Of a stretch of DNA of 64,000 nucleotides, positions 24,599-36,345 are shown one piece after another. Under the pieces are notes generated by a model, which was not told where the DNA came from, did no database searches, and saw nothing but the letters and a program-made list of their open reading frames with translations. How positions within the stretch are numbered: position 1 is the stretch's first letter; every line of letters begins with the position of its first letter. The translations under genes and the position numbers were made by a program. The DNA is taken from positions 134,221,681 to 134,285,680 of the forward strand of contig CM054116.1 of the NCBI GenBank assembly GCA_028673005.1, written 5' to 3'. The DNA is from Tanypteryx hageni. Its lineage: Eukaryota; Arthropoda; Insecta; Odonata; Petaluridae.

Positions 24599-26989
24599 TA
24601 GACCACGGATTTTTAGGTTCTAAAAATTAAGTTTTAGGCGACTAAAATAGGCTCTTTAAGTAGCTTAATTAGGCTTTATAAAACGTAAAATAGGCTCTAA
24701 AAACTACTTCCAAAAATTACCAGTCGACGAAACATTATTGATTTGTTTTCAAAGAACATAAAAATATTTTACTACTATGCATTGAAACTTATTCTTATGG
24801 TGAATTTACCATGCGTTACAGAGAAAATACTATCTACATTACATATAGTAATACTGACTGAAAACACTATTCAAGTATATATTTAAGTACTATGCAGAAT
24901 GTTTGACAAACTGTTTCATTCGGAATTCCCATAATGAATTTGTCACCTCTTTGCGTTTATTCCACAAATTTCCCGTAGTTGGCCTCACAGTAAATTACAA
25001 GCACCTTTTCTAAGTTTTCTAGCACAAAAGTATGGCATTTGTCAGTTAATATCATCTTGTAAGCAAAAAAAGAACGTTCGACATCACTGATGTGATGGGT
25101 GCAAACTACAACTTAGGTGCATGTTGAAATGAAATTTTGCACTCAACTTCACTGGATTTTCCTGCCAGTATATCTGCTGCTGTACATAGGCTTTGCAGAC
25201 CTGAGTTCTTTTGTAGCACTTTTTCTAGTTTGGCTCTTACTTTTCCCCCACTTCACCTGGCGCTTCCTTGACTTTTTGTTTCACTTCATTCAGCAAAGCA
25301 GTATTTTCGTAGATGGGTTTTTCTGATCCCTCCAATTCAGCCATAATCCACACAAGGGATGTATAGTGGGATCTAATATACACCAAATCCTTGGGACTGG
25401 AGGGATCATCCAGCAACATTTTCGCCGAAGTAACACAGGCAGTATCCGCGGCTAGGTTTGCCACAACTTCCTTGACATGAAGGATATGCTCACTGTAAAA
25501 TTCAGCTGCTTTCAGCGGCTGAGCACTGGCACAGGTGGCAGAGGGACATCGGGCAGTTTTTTTTCAGATACAGCTATTTCAGTCGATTGTTCACAGAATG
25601 TGCTATTGTTTCCTGATTTGTTTTGGCAAGTTACTTTGTGCAGATGAGGTAGGCTCTGGATGGCACATCTGGATCCAATTTCCCAACAACCAAGTTGGCC
25701 ATGTATCTGCTGAAAGGGTCAGTGGTTTCGTTGACTGATATCCAAATATGTGAATCTCCTATGTCCTCCCGTATCCTGCACATTGCATTAGCGTACGTGG
25801 GTTGCACATAATTCTTGCCTAGCGTTGACTCAGAAGGTACCGACTGATGGCAGTATCGTTCTAGAAACCCCTTGAATGTTGGAATTTCTAGTGTTCTGAA
25901 TGGAATGTTGGCTGCCACAATTGCATGACACAAATCTGCATCAAACTGCAGGATCCCTCAGAAGTTTTTGTTAAAAGCGTTTGTTTCATCTTCGATTTGC
26001 GTTCAACATTTGCCTTATGTAGCACTCCTTGGACATGCTGAGTTAGGTGGATTTTTTATAACTCGAAACCTATAAAGGAAAGTTCTGAAAAAATAATTAA
26101 CCTTAAAAATACGGAAATAATCTAATAAATATTGAAATGGGACAAAAATATAAAATTTACTTTAGAGCTACGAAGGTTCGCAGCTGAATTTCTGGACATT
26201 TTGAATAACCACGTCTATAGTTACCATAAAATGGCTCGTATAAACAAAAAATGTAGATGGGTGTTGCCTTAAAGATGACAAGCAATTCACGGCCAATAAT
26301 TCGCTGCAAGCCAGCATTACTATGTACTTACCTCCTTGTTGCATGCTTGACAAAAGATAATTTTTTCATCCAAACTCATGCAGCCACTGACGTATTAAAT
26401 AAGCTTTCGAACTTGCTACTTTATGCATTGCACTTTCACAATTTTCACGTTCACACTTCTCACCTTCATCCTCTGCGGTCTGGAGATGGACTGCAGGGTT
26501 ATTCTCGTTTTCCCGTGTCACACAATATGGCAATGTAACGATGAGAAATTAACGCAACATCAGATTAAACCCATTGTTACATTGTCGCATCGCGCGACAC
26601 AGGGAAACAAATGCACCGCCGGATGCGTGACAGGTCTGAGCTGGTATTCGCCACCTGATCATGACCGTGGTGTGAAGGACATTTTCCTAACCCTCAACTG
26701 AACATTGTACAGTCAGTTTAAAAAATATGACTAGTACCAAAATCTGCTTCTGTTGTCGATTTTTTCTACAAAATTAGCCCTTTTTACGCTTTTTTTGCAT
26801 GAAAATGGCAAAAATAAGCATTAACGTTGAAATAGGCATTTTTAGGCATTCATGTCAAAATAGGCATTTTTAGGCACCATAAAATATACGTTTTCGGGGT
26901 TAATTATTCATGAAACGTATATATACAATTGTATATTCAGATATCTACTCAGGAAATAAATAGGTTTTTACCTAAAGATCCGCGGTCTA
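24599..26989 (-). mobile_element. hAT transposon nested in Tigger, perfect 8-bp TSD
   Basis: Flanked by GTGATAAC at 24591-24598 and 26990-26997. Inverted ends: tagaccacggatttttaggt and, inverted right, tagaccgcggatctttaggt. The sub-terminal regions carry repeated 'aaaataggc' motifs on both sides, typical hAT sub-terminal arrays. It carries a decayed, internally deleted transposase on the - strand. Confidence 0.93.
24880..25933 (-). pseudogene. hAT transposase pseudogene (CGGBP1/DUF659-like)
   Basis: The N-terminal part (25933-25631) reads AIVAANIPFRTLEIPTFKGF, CHQSVPSESTLGKNYV and HIWISVNETTDPFSRYMANL, matching the DUF659 region where the first acidic residue (usually IDETTD) lies; here it is VNETTD, Asp to Asn. 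The middle of the catalytic domain is absent. The C-terminal part (25464-25100) gives LVYIRSHYTSLVWIMAELEG, KQKVKEAPGEVGEKVKARLE and then a broken FAPITS...VERSF-like dimerisation block. The deletion and stops make it inactive. Confidence 0.85.
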
Positions 26990-28331
26990 GTGATAACAAC
27001 AGGCTATTTAGAATTCCATGCAAGAACTGTTTCTCATGGCATCGAGTGCATTCCATTTCTTGATCTCTGTCACAGGAATGTTGCGCTTAATCTCGGAAAG
27101 ATAATATCTTACCAACTGCTTTTGATATGACATTTTTAGGCAGTTATACTGCATTTCAAATGACTTTGTGACTAACATTTTGTTCATATTCAGGACCCCT
27201 TGTATGTCTCCGCTGCTAGGGGGTGGGGGCCAAAGAGCTCAAACTCAGCGTTGCCAACCTACTGCACACTACACTGGAATGGACCTTGTGGTGGGCTCAT
27301 GAGGCAAAGGGAATTCGTCAGCAGCTTAAGCAATTGGCAACAAAGCACACACAACTCAATGTCTGCACAGGAAAGACCTCAGTTTTCGTCCATGGAGGCC
27401 TTGCCTCCATTCTTATTGGTTCCCTCAAGGTCATGCTTTCGGAAACTTTCTCTTCCCTCTCTAAACCTCCAAGTTATTTGAAATGCACTATAATAATTCC
27501 CACGTCTAAGGACTGCATATAACTTCTTGTGTTAGGGGGTAAAAATAGAACATTTAAAATCTAGCTCCGCTTGATTGTGCTGTGGAATGGTGCATTAACA
27601 GAATAATTTTTGTGTTTTGGAAGGCCATTCGTCTCTCCAGGTGCATAAGCCACTCCTGGATGAGTTTTATCATCATACAAGCATTTTTGTTGGCCCTGTA
27701 GTCTGAAGATGTGTGCTATTCCTTTAAAAATCACGATTTTTCGAACTTGCCAAAAATGAGTGGTTTTAATTTTTACTTCCATCTGCATTACAAGCTAACA
27801 AGACGGTTAATCTTTCTATGAATCTTTTCTCACTGTGGCAAGCTTAACCTTTAAACATGAGCATCTGATCTAGTTGCAAACTATGAAACAACCCAGTTTC
27901 ATCGCAGTTGAAGATGACCTTCTGCTCGTAATTATTGAGAATTGGTTTGATACTTTCTCATCAATTATCAGCAGCTATGGTGTTAACTGATGGTACTTCA
28001 CCACTCATGCACAGCCCCACTATATTATGTGGCTTTTGGAAATGCTGAAGCCATCTGTTTGAGCACTTAAAATCAAGTTCCATCTTCTGTGCCAATTCAT
28101 CTGCCACTTCCTTCACAACATATCACTTTTTGAAATTTATTTCGAAATAATCTTAGATTAAGCACTCCATGAGGTCGAATATTGTATTTCAATTAAAAAT
28201 TAACCATATTTCGAAATAAAAATATTAAAAACCTCACAAAATCCTATTCTATCAGCAGAGGAATAGTAATGACTTTGAATTATCAGATACGTCGAATTAT
28301 CCAATATTGAATCAACGAGGTTTTCCTGTAT

Positions 28332-28681
28332 CAGTCATGATCACCTTGAAACTTTGGCATACTAGCATTTTTCATTAGCTACAAATGTTATTTTTCTGTT
28401 TCTTCAATAACCTTAGCATTTGAAACCTAAATTCACTCATCATGAAAAACCATTCTTTTGTAGATCACTGTGGATGTTTATTTCTTAACTAACAAAAAGT
28501 ACAAATCAGGTCAAATTCAAGATTAGGTGAACTCTTCACCATCCTCCGATGTTGTAAGAACTCATATAGGTAATATTTACTCAAAGGGAGATAAGGAGTT
28601 AAGCAGTATATGGCAACACAAACCAAAAAGTTCATAATATAAGGAAAAATTGTCATGAAAACATTTTTCTTTTTATTACAG
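28332..28681. other. Spacer, possible intron, no feature seen
   Basis: AT-rich sequence leading into a pyrimidine-rich splice acceptor at 28665-28681. Nothing else recognised. Confidence 0.35.
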
Positions 28682-28818
28682 GCAAAGTAAGAAGCAAACC
28701 TTTGGTATTTTGGTTATATTGTTGGCCCTCTACATAGTATGTCTAGGTTTGACTCATCAGCTAAATGTATTTCGTCTTGGACCTATTCCATCTCCAATAT
28801 TTCTTGAATGCAGGAAAC
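28682..28818 (+). CDS. Candidate internal exon with transmembrane segment, gene unknown
   Basis: A 137-bp stretch between a strong acceptor (cttttattacag) and a consensus donor (AAAC|GTAAGT). Only one frame is open across it, starting with one base of a split codon: QSKKQTFGILVILLALYIVC, then LGLTHQLNVFRLGPIPSPIF and LECRK. Residues 6-25 form a hydrophobic helix preceded by two lysines, like a signal anchor of a type II membrane protein. I do not recognise the family and found no partner exons. It could be chance, but splice sites plus open frame plus helix together make a real exon plausible. Confidence 0.4.
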
Positions 28819-30416
28819 GTAAGTATAAAACATGAATGTTTGAAACTTGCCAAAGAGCCATTTGATTACTTGATAAATTCTGTAATAGGCTTATTGTTTT
28901 CCCTCTACATTTGTTGTGTGTTTTTATGAATAGATGATTCTCAATGGTGGGTTAATTTGGAAGACCATTCTATTGACTCCACCAAAAAAATTTGGCTCAT
29001 GTTAAATAGCTGGGACCATATTCAAAACTGACCACTGCATAGACCTCACAACCCTTATTAACTCGGATTAGGAGTGCGGAACTTGTGGGTTAAACCCAAA
29101 ACCAAGCTCACATACCTGTCCCCTCACAGCAGGGGGTCTCTAACTGACCAAATCATTTGTAATTAAATTTAAACTTTTTTATGGTGTTAAATTAGTAAGA
29201 AAGTAACTCAGGTGTCGAATCCGGGTAAATGTGCTGTAATCTTGATGCCCTGAAATACCAACCTTTTAAGTTTCTGGGATGGGATTGTATTGAAACTGCC
29301 ACCCTGTGTCTCCTTTTGGCTTAGGTCCTGCAACTGTATTTACCAGCAACCTGCAGGGTGAATGTATGTATTCTCTTCCTGTTTACAGTGAAGGATTTGT
29401 TGTTTATTTACTGCCACTACATAATTTTTATGATGAGATTCAGATTTAATTTCAATTGAATGCTGCATTACTTGTAAATCTCCGAAAATTGTGAACACAC
29501 TGATTATAAATAAAGAATTGAATGAAAAGTAATGAAACGTATGTGCTAGGGTCTTCCTTTTCTTTTCTATGAAATTTAAAGTGCTGTTATTCAATCAGCA
29601 TGTATAAAAACTGCCAGAAAACATAATCTTAAAATTAAATTAATTTTCTTTTAAAAATTTAAAAGACATCAAACATTCTATTCAAGTTTAATGTATAATT
29701 TTGTATGTCATTTTTGTTCATAATACTACAATTACTATGAATTACCATACTATTAACCTATTGATATATTTCAATAGCAAAACAAATGAATTCAAAAACC
29801 CATGAATGTTCCTAGATGTTTATATTTTTGCAGGAAAAAATTCTGAATAACCTATAAATTATTAATGTAAAATGATGTTGTATTTTGGTTAAATTTCATT
29901 ATTCCACAGCTCCTTGGGAAGGAGTGGGATACACAAAATATAATAATATTTAGAAGAAGAGTTTTAGAAGAAAAGAAGTAATTTTTTCCTGCAGAAGAAA
30001 GAACTTTTTATAAAATATATATTTTTCATTATCTGACGGGAATTTAGGTAGTATAGAAAGAGATAGTAAATAAAAAAGATATAAAATAGTCCTAATATAT
30101 GTGATGCAGTTGGCAGTAATTTATACTTGCTTCCATCCCAATGCAAAAGTTATATGATGTCATTCGCTATACCAGCACATTCAATTTAGAGGCATGACTC
30201 TGGTCACAGGGATGCTAGTAGAACAGACTTTTCTAATAGTATGTTATATTGGAACATTTTTGTCATGTTTGTAACGTGGTAAGCATTCTCTATTATTTGT
30301 TTTCTATTTTATAGGTATTTACTATTAATATTATTTTTTAAACTTTCTATTTTATTAATACTATTCCCTTTAATTCTTATTTCTTAACTTCCTCCTGAAT
30401 TTTCTCTGGTTCACTA
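28819..30416. other. No gene seen
   Basis: AT-rich, no supported exon. At 29040-29270 there are tRNA box-B-like strings (gtgggttaaaccc; inverted ggattcgacacc) that may be SINE remnants, too degraded to call. Confidence 0.4.
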
Positions 30417-30939
30417 TACACCCAATCCCCGACTAACGTGAATTCTACCAACACGATTTCAGTTTAACATGGTTTTTAAAGTAGGGCTGGTTTTCAACTA
30501 ACACGACTGGTCCTTCAGTTTAACGCGATTTCTCCATGACTTCTATATGATCGTGGAAAGGTCTAGAAAGCAGAAACAAGTTTAGATATGTTTGATCCGC
30601 TCTTGCGGGATGCTTAGTTGAGAGAGAGACAGAGCAATTGGGAAGCAGAGCTAGATGCAGTTAGGGGAGAACACAATGATAATGTGAGAGGAGGGGGGAG
30701 GAGCTCCACTTTCCGCTGGAGGGGAAATTACCAACCTCTCACCGGAGAGCGACATTGTGCACACATACTTGCTCACGCAGCTTCCCTTGCCTTACAGCAT
30801 CTCACAACTCAGTGGGATTCTTCTCAGTCATTGTCTGCCATAGTACTGCTAACACATTCGCTTCGGAACTCCAGAGATCTTGTGATTTACGTTATTAATT
30901 CGCATAATTTTACAGTACATTCACCCTCAAATTGAAATC

Positions 30940-31093
30940 ATGAGTGGTAAGGACCAGAAGCATGGTGATGGGAGTAAGAAACCCAGAAAAGTTATATTGC
31001 TAGAGCAAAAACTAGATGTACTTTTAAGCACTATGAGAACAATGAACAAACACGTGATATTGTTCATGATACAAAAAGATGTGAATATTAGTT
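30940..31093 (+). pseudogene. Tigger transposase N-terminal fragment
   Basis: Reads MSGKDQKHGDGSKKPRKVIL then LEQKLDVL, the beginning of a CENP-B-type helix-turn-helix, with a frame change at about 31025 after which HYENNEQTRDIVHDTK can be followed in another frame. The hAT MITE inserts directly after it. The catalytic part is not recognisable. Confidence 0.7.
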
Positions 31094-31098
31094 AAAAG

Positions 31099-32188
31099 CA
31101 GAGCTGGAAAACATTACGCGTAACTTAACGAAATAATGGAATTATTTTGGATTAACAGAACAAAAAACATTAACGAAACTTTTCAAATAGCTGTAACGGA
31201 AAATGTAACAAAAACAAAAAAAAATTTCATTAACAGACGGTAAAAGGTTATGTTCTAGTGGCATTCGTCCCAGGTGGCGTGTCTTGAGCAAGGGAAAGTG
31301 GCCTAAAATCCCTTGGTTTTGTTTGTCCCCCGCTGTGCCAGTTTTGCCGCCTTGTTGCAAAAGAAATGCTATCCTGACCACTACCGATTGTCCTTTGGGT
31401 TTTCCTTCCATTTGTGTAAGGAATGGTTCCCTGGTGTTAATCCTTCTCCAGGAAGCATGAGATAAGAATCGTGGAGGATGAGGAAGGAAGCTTCAATAAA
31501 TGTGCCGCTTGTAGTTAAGGACCTCTACCCTATCCTCCACCACAATGCCTCATACTTTGAAAACATTCTTTTAAATATTACACCAGAGTGGGTTTTTCCT
31601 CTTTTAAAGGTCAGTAGGTGGTGGCAGCTTAAACAATGCATTATATGGGAAAATGTTTCAAACAATGTTTGAAGAACATTAAAGTTTCTACAACTTTTAT
31701 TCCAATACATTTTTACATATATCAAATATTAAAGTACATATTTTAAAATAACGGATAAGTGACAAGAATAAACACCCACTTCTGGTTGAGCGATTTTTAT
31801 CAAAAACTAATCAGTTCTGACTTTTATAAAAATGTTAAATAGAAAATTTCGTGTTGACCTGATTACCTAATAGTTTTTGAGTTAGAGCACCCACAAAAAA
31901 GCTATCACATACACACAGGTATCGAGAAAATGGTCAAAACATGTTCAGGGGACCTCAAAACATGCATTTCCATTAAAATCTGGAAGTCGATTTTTTTCAT
32001 GAAAACAATACTTTCTATACTATGATGGAGAAAGTAAAAAAAAAACAAAAAGAGTAACTACACTTCATTATTTCTTACCAAATTATTTCGTTATAACGGA
32101 AAACGAAATGTGGATTTTAGCGTAACGAAAAACGAAATCGCTTTTTTGCCTGTAACAAAAGGTTTTTTTTTAACATTTGCCAGCACTG
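31099..32188. mobile_element. hAT MITE, 1.09 kb, perfect 8-bp TSD
   Basis: Duplication GTTAAAAG at 31091-31098 and 32189-32196. Ends CAGAGCTGGAAAACATTA and, inverted, CAGTGCTGGCAAATGTTA, the standard hAT pattern. Sub-terminal 'cgtaac(tt)aacgaaa' and 'taacgaaaaacgaaat' arrays on both sides. The interior has a - strand open frame (31411-31142) without transposase motifs and a dispersed-repeat copy ending 'gagaaagtaaaa' (about 32035). Confidence 0.93.
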
Positions 32189-32424
32189 GTTAAAAGTGTT
32201 AAAATTCTTATCAATGTTAGTAAACAGTACCATATATTAAAGTAAAACTGCATTTTGCCTTTATTGTTTCTAACTTTATCATTGTTTCTTTCACATTTTC
32301 TGTCAAATAACATTTCCAGTAAAATGTAAGATTTACGATAAATTTAAAGAAAAGGAAATTAGCACGGTTACGTAATTTTACGATATTCAATGTTATTTTG
32401 CTCATTCAAAAAAGTATTTATTAA

Positions 32425-32815
32425 AGATTTTACAACTCTGGAACCTCTGGAGATGTTTTAATGAAATTTGGTATTGGGGAGTTTTACTAAAATTTGTCGG
32501 CCGATTCCAATTTTGGTTAAAATCAGATTACAATAATGACCACTTTACATGAAGACCTTCATGTAGCTTACAATGTACTTCTGTTTCAACTTGGGAATCG
32601 CTGAACGAATTTTGATGAAATTTGGTATTGGGAAATTTTACTAAAATTTGTCGACAGATTTCAATTTTGGTAAAAATCTGACGATAATTACGACCACTTG
32701 ACATGAAGAACTACATGTAGCTTACAATGTACGTTACAACTCAGGAACCGCAGGAAGAATTTTGATGAAATTTGGTATTGGGAATTTTACTAAAATTTGT
32801 CGATCTCAAAGAACG
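32425..32815. repeat. ~150-bp tandem repeat, 2.5 units
   Basis: The phrase 'atgaaatttggtattggg' recurs at 32461, 32615 and 32765 (spacing 154 and 150), each followed by 'ttttactaaaatttgtcg'. The units also share 'catgtagcttacaatgta'. It lies inside the Tigger bounds. Confidence 0.8.
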
Positions 32816-33074
32816 CATTTGGAAACTGTGTACTCCAACATGGAGTACACCTTTCCATACTTGTTTATTCCATATAAAAAGCCTGTAACTTGACAGGAAG
32901 CTTACCTTTCAGTTAATCTGTACTCTTAATATTTGTTTTAATTAATAATAATTTGATATTAATAAACTACCATTCAATCTTTCAATTTTAGACTATCGCC
33001 ATTTAAGGTATTACTTGATTTAAGGTACAAAAAACTTGTCCCACAGGCAAACGTTAAATGGGGATTCCATTGTA

Positions 33075-34415
33075 CAAAGCAATATATTTCTGGAGTTTAA
33101 TCATAAAACAGTATCATGTGTCATCTCAGTTTGTTTTTGCATTCTGCCATTTCCACAAACTATTCTTTCTTCTACATCAATGAACTCCCCCATGTTTTAC
33201 TCTATCAATGTAAAAGTTTTTTATTATATTTATTCCATATACATAGTTCAGAAAATGCTCTTCTCACAAGTCAACCATCTATTCTACTGTGGATGAAATT
33301 TTTAATTATTACATTATAGAATACTTGATCAACATTCCAGTATGGTAGGTTACACAAAATCTTTGTTTTTACAGCAATTCACTGCTTATTGAAAACAAGT
33401 ACATCCAATCAGTTTTATTGTAGTATGTTTGGGTAGTTCAGCAGCTCTGACTTTAAGTTCCATCTATGAATCTCTCTCTCCCATTTTATTGATACTTAAA
33501 TGACAATATGGCTGTAATTTATCTTAAAAGAAACAGCCAAATGTAGCAATGAATATGAACATCCCACTCAAAAAACCAAGCTACAGACATATGACTGGCT
33601 TTCTGCCAAATCAAGAAAAAATTAAGTTATTAAAAATGGAGATATGTGCCTGAAAAGTTAAGATTTTCTCAGAGAATTACAGCAGGAAAAATTCCATTAG
33701 TCCTTTGGAAAGAGTAATAACATGAAGCCCAGAGTTAATTTTATTTGAATTAAGGAATTCTTTCCATACTGCCCTAAATGGGGTTGGGAACACAATACAT
33801 GATATATAAAACCCATATTATATAGGATATTATACCGAGTATATGTATAAAACTCAGTTTTGTTTCATACATATACAAAACTAAGCTAAATTAGCTTATA
33901 CACTAGTTATAAGGAATGTGTAAAAAATATTTCTTGGATATGAAGCTTCCAACTGTTGGTAGATATTCCTGTGAATTAGCAAGTGCTGAGCACTATTATG
34001 TGTTCTTTTTTCAAATGTTACAGGTATTCCTCATATAAAGTCATTTTGCTTAATACATTTTATGCAGTTATGTCACTTATCCTTCATTAAAGAGTTTGCA
34101 ATTAAACCTTTACAGAGTTACATCAGTGTTGATTTGTTATTTCCTACAGAGAGAAATTCTCTCTTAACATAGCATTTTTCAGGAACATGAAGTTAAGTGA
34201 AGTGTACCTTTATTATAGAATTTCTCATCATGTTAGCATCTTATATTACAATTATGTGCCTCCAACTTTTAAAAATGTGTTGCTGTCTCAAGAAACATTT
34301 TTTGGTTTTAAACGTGTATTACATTTAAAACTTTTGTGTGTATATTTCCAATGCCTAGCACTGCTGTTACTCTCAAGATTAATTTTCATTCCAACAACCA
34401 ATTTTCATTTTAGTA
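33075..34415. other. Intergenic, no gene seen
   Basis: AT-rich spacer. Short + frames near 33036-33319 and 34187-34438 are hydrophobic by composition only and lack splice or domain support. Confidence 0.4.
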
Positions 34416-36345
34416 CAGTAGTGAACAGAAATTTTTAAGAACCGGCTCTCAGGATCCAAAAACACACCGCAGGCAATTTTGCAAAGGGAAAAAATTCTAT
34501 TTATTAACAGATAAAAAGTAAGAATATTTATTTCAATTATTGTTATACATTTAATTGTACATTTCTATTACAATAATTATACATTAAAATTATAACTAAA
34601 AATAAATTCATTCATTTATTCAGTATATTTCCATAATCTCATTTGACTTTCTGAGTGTGAGCTTTCTTGATGTCTTCAACCATGTGCATTTGCAGCGAAA
34701 TGATGATTTTTAATCAACTTTTAACATAATACTCTGCATTCCACTGACTTATAGGTTTTCCACACATTAATTGTTAGCAAATTTGATAAATGGGGAATGG
34801 TAAGTCTTTCATTGCAAATTATATTAATAAGGCTGAAGCCTCTTTCATCTTCCGCGCTACTGATTGCAACTGTTAATGATTTTTTGCACTTATTATTGTT
34901 GATGGGAGTTTTTTATTTTTAAAATTTTAGATTCATATCAAAAAGATCTCTAAAATCATTCACATCAACTTCATATTTTATGATTTTACAAAGGCGTTCC
35001 AATTTATTTTCTCCTTTCCTTGGAGGAATATTTTCTAAATTCCAAGAATTGGGGTAGAATATGTTAAAAAGTTACAAAAATTCATCAGAGGTATACTTAT
35101 TATCCAAATCCTTTTTAAAGTTTATGTGACTACGTTTTAGAAGTCGAACATCCATGTATTTGACTAAAATGTCAATTAATTTATCATTAGGAAGACAAAT
35201 TTTGTCTACTCTTCAAATAGAATGTCTTTGAAATTGTAACTAATTATTAAATTTTGAACCATTGCCTCATATTTGCCATTATCATTTCTTAATTGTTTTA
35301 TGGCATTGATTGTATGCTTAATTAATTTGCCCACTTTCTATATTGTAATTTCTCTCGATTATAATGCATTCAAAAGTAATGAAAATTCGGTTAAATTGTC
35401 AATAATTAATGCTAAATCCTTTATAAAATTTTTGTTTTGCAATCTTTTTGCCAGACCACCATACTTCGCATTTGCTGAAAAATGGTGATACAAAGCAGGA
35501 TATGTTTGCCAAACAGCAAGTGGAGTGCGCAAACTACATGATGCACATCTCGGTCCAAGAACTTTTCCGATTCTAATAATTTCAATATCAAATCTTCTGC
35601 TAGAGCTTTTAATTCATACTGATTTTTGTTGGATTGGTGATAAATAGAATAAATCTTATCCAAGAAAGACTTAAAATGATTGATTTCTGCTGCATCATTG
35701 ATGCTTTCATCTAACACAAGTTGCAGTCTATGATTTAAACAATGCCAGATAATTATATTCGAAAAATCTTGTAAAACCCTGATTGTTACATCAGATATAA
35801 CACCTAACATAACACTGGCACCATCTGAACAAAACGAAATTAAGTTTTTTGACAAAGAGTCTTTGGGGAATATATTGTTTTCCAAAGAAAATATTAAAGC
35901 ATCATATATTGTTTCAGCCTTTGTTGATGCCAATTCAAAAAGATCTAAGAAAATAAAAACTGGTTCATCACACATGTTCAACTCACACTTCATGAAAATT
36001 ATTAGACCACTTTTGCTAGCAATAGTTGATGATTCATCAATTATTACGCTGACTTGCAAACAGGTGCCAATGTCTACCTTGTTTAATTTTTGTAGCAGTA
36101 AAACTGCATCCATATCAGACATGGTCTGTTTCTTTTTACGAAAGTATCAACTGTGTTGAAAATGTTTACATTTGTGTCAACTTCTTTTTGCTTTAGATTG
36201 TTTAATAAACTGTATTTTTTCTTTTAACTTTCTTCTACAATATGAAGAGCTTTCAAATGGGAACCTGATGTAAAATGTTCCAACAATTTTTTTCTTAAAG
36301 AAACCTGCCTTGATGCTTTCGCATTTCCATTGCATTCAACATCAT
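34416..36345 (-). mobile_element. hAT transposon 1 (KIAA1586-like), 5' end lost
   Basis: A hAT transposase on the - strand runs from about 36345 to 34750, with a hAT-like terminus near 34416 (cagtagtgaacag). The other terminus was not found; a LINE abuts at 36346. The coding order is BED-like linker, catalytic region, then C-terminal dimerisation region. Confidence 0.7.
34750..36345 (-). pseudogene. hAT transposase pseudogene 1
   Basis: Contains a 233-residue open stretch (36122-35421) with VSVIIDESSTIASKSGLIIF, LISFCSDGASVMLG and IIIWHCLNHRLQLVLDE, the RNase-H-like core seen in KIAA1586/ZNF862-type domesticated and insect hATs; the Asp of IDES and of SDGASVM are candidate catalytic residues. 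Before it, ASRQVSLRKKLLEHFTSGSH resembles the zinc-finger linker. After it, stops accumulate, but [19 protein letters not shown] text near 34830 marks the dimerisation helix. Inactive by stops at both ends of the open stretch. Confidence 0.82.

Larger units (their letters stand above)
24245..28140 (-). pseudogene. Tigger transposase pseudogene
   Basis: In pieces on the - strand: NRWLQHFQKPHNIVGLC (near 28070), VIFNCDETGLFHS (near 27920, first catalytic Asp), RMAFQNTKIILLMHHSTAQ (near 27620; the Asp of the usual LxxDNxxxH is His), then, across the hAT, FAKAGFLNKNIGDEI (24580) and the acidic tail ENLFEPARPSYKEAF to CDIDKNG. Many stops and shifts. The join of the C-terminal helix across the hAT confirms the nesting. 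Confidence 0.8.
24200..28331 (-). mobile_element. Tigger-like transposon, decayed and split by hAT
   Basis: The 5' end (- strand) begins near 28331 with caggaaaacctcgttgattc. Broken transposase follows down to about 27000, is interrupted by the hAT at 24599-26989, and resumes at 24590-24245 with the C-terminus. The 3' inverted repeat was not recognised, so the left limit is approximate. Several internal rearrangements are likely; 27200-27480 does not match the expected transposase well. Confidence 0.75.
30419..33072 (+). mobile_element. Tigger-like transposon split by hAT MITE
   Basis: Left end CACCCAATCCCCGACTAACG after TA (30417-30418); inverted right end CAATGGAATCCCCATTTAAC before TA (33073-33074). 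Internal 'taacacgat' motifs sit near the left end. A transposase start lies at 30940. A hAT MITE (31099-32188) and a 150-bp tandem repeat occupy much of the interior, so little transposase remains. Confidence 0.7.

Noticed and set aside
30618..30935. 105-residue + frame as a host gene
   Set aside because: It lies in the leader of a Tigger element directly before its transposase start and shows no domain.
31142..31411. 89-residue - frame in the hAT MITE
   Set aside because: Inside a non-autonomous element with no transposase motif; likely chance.
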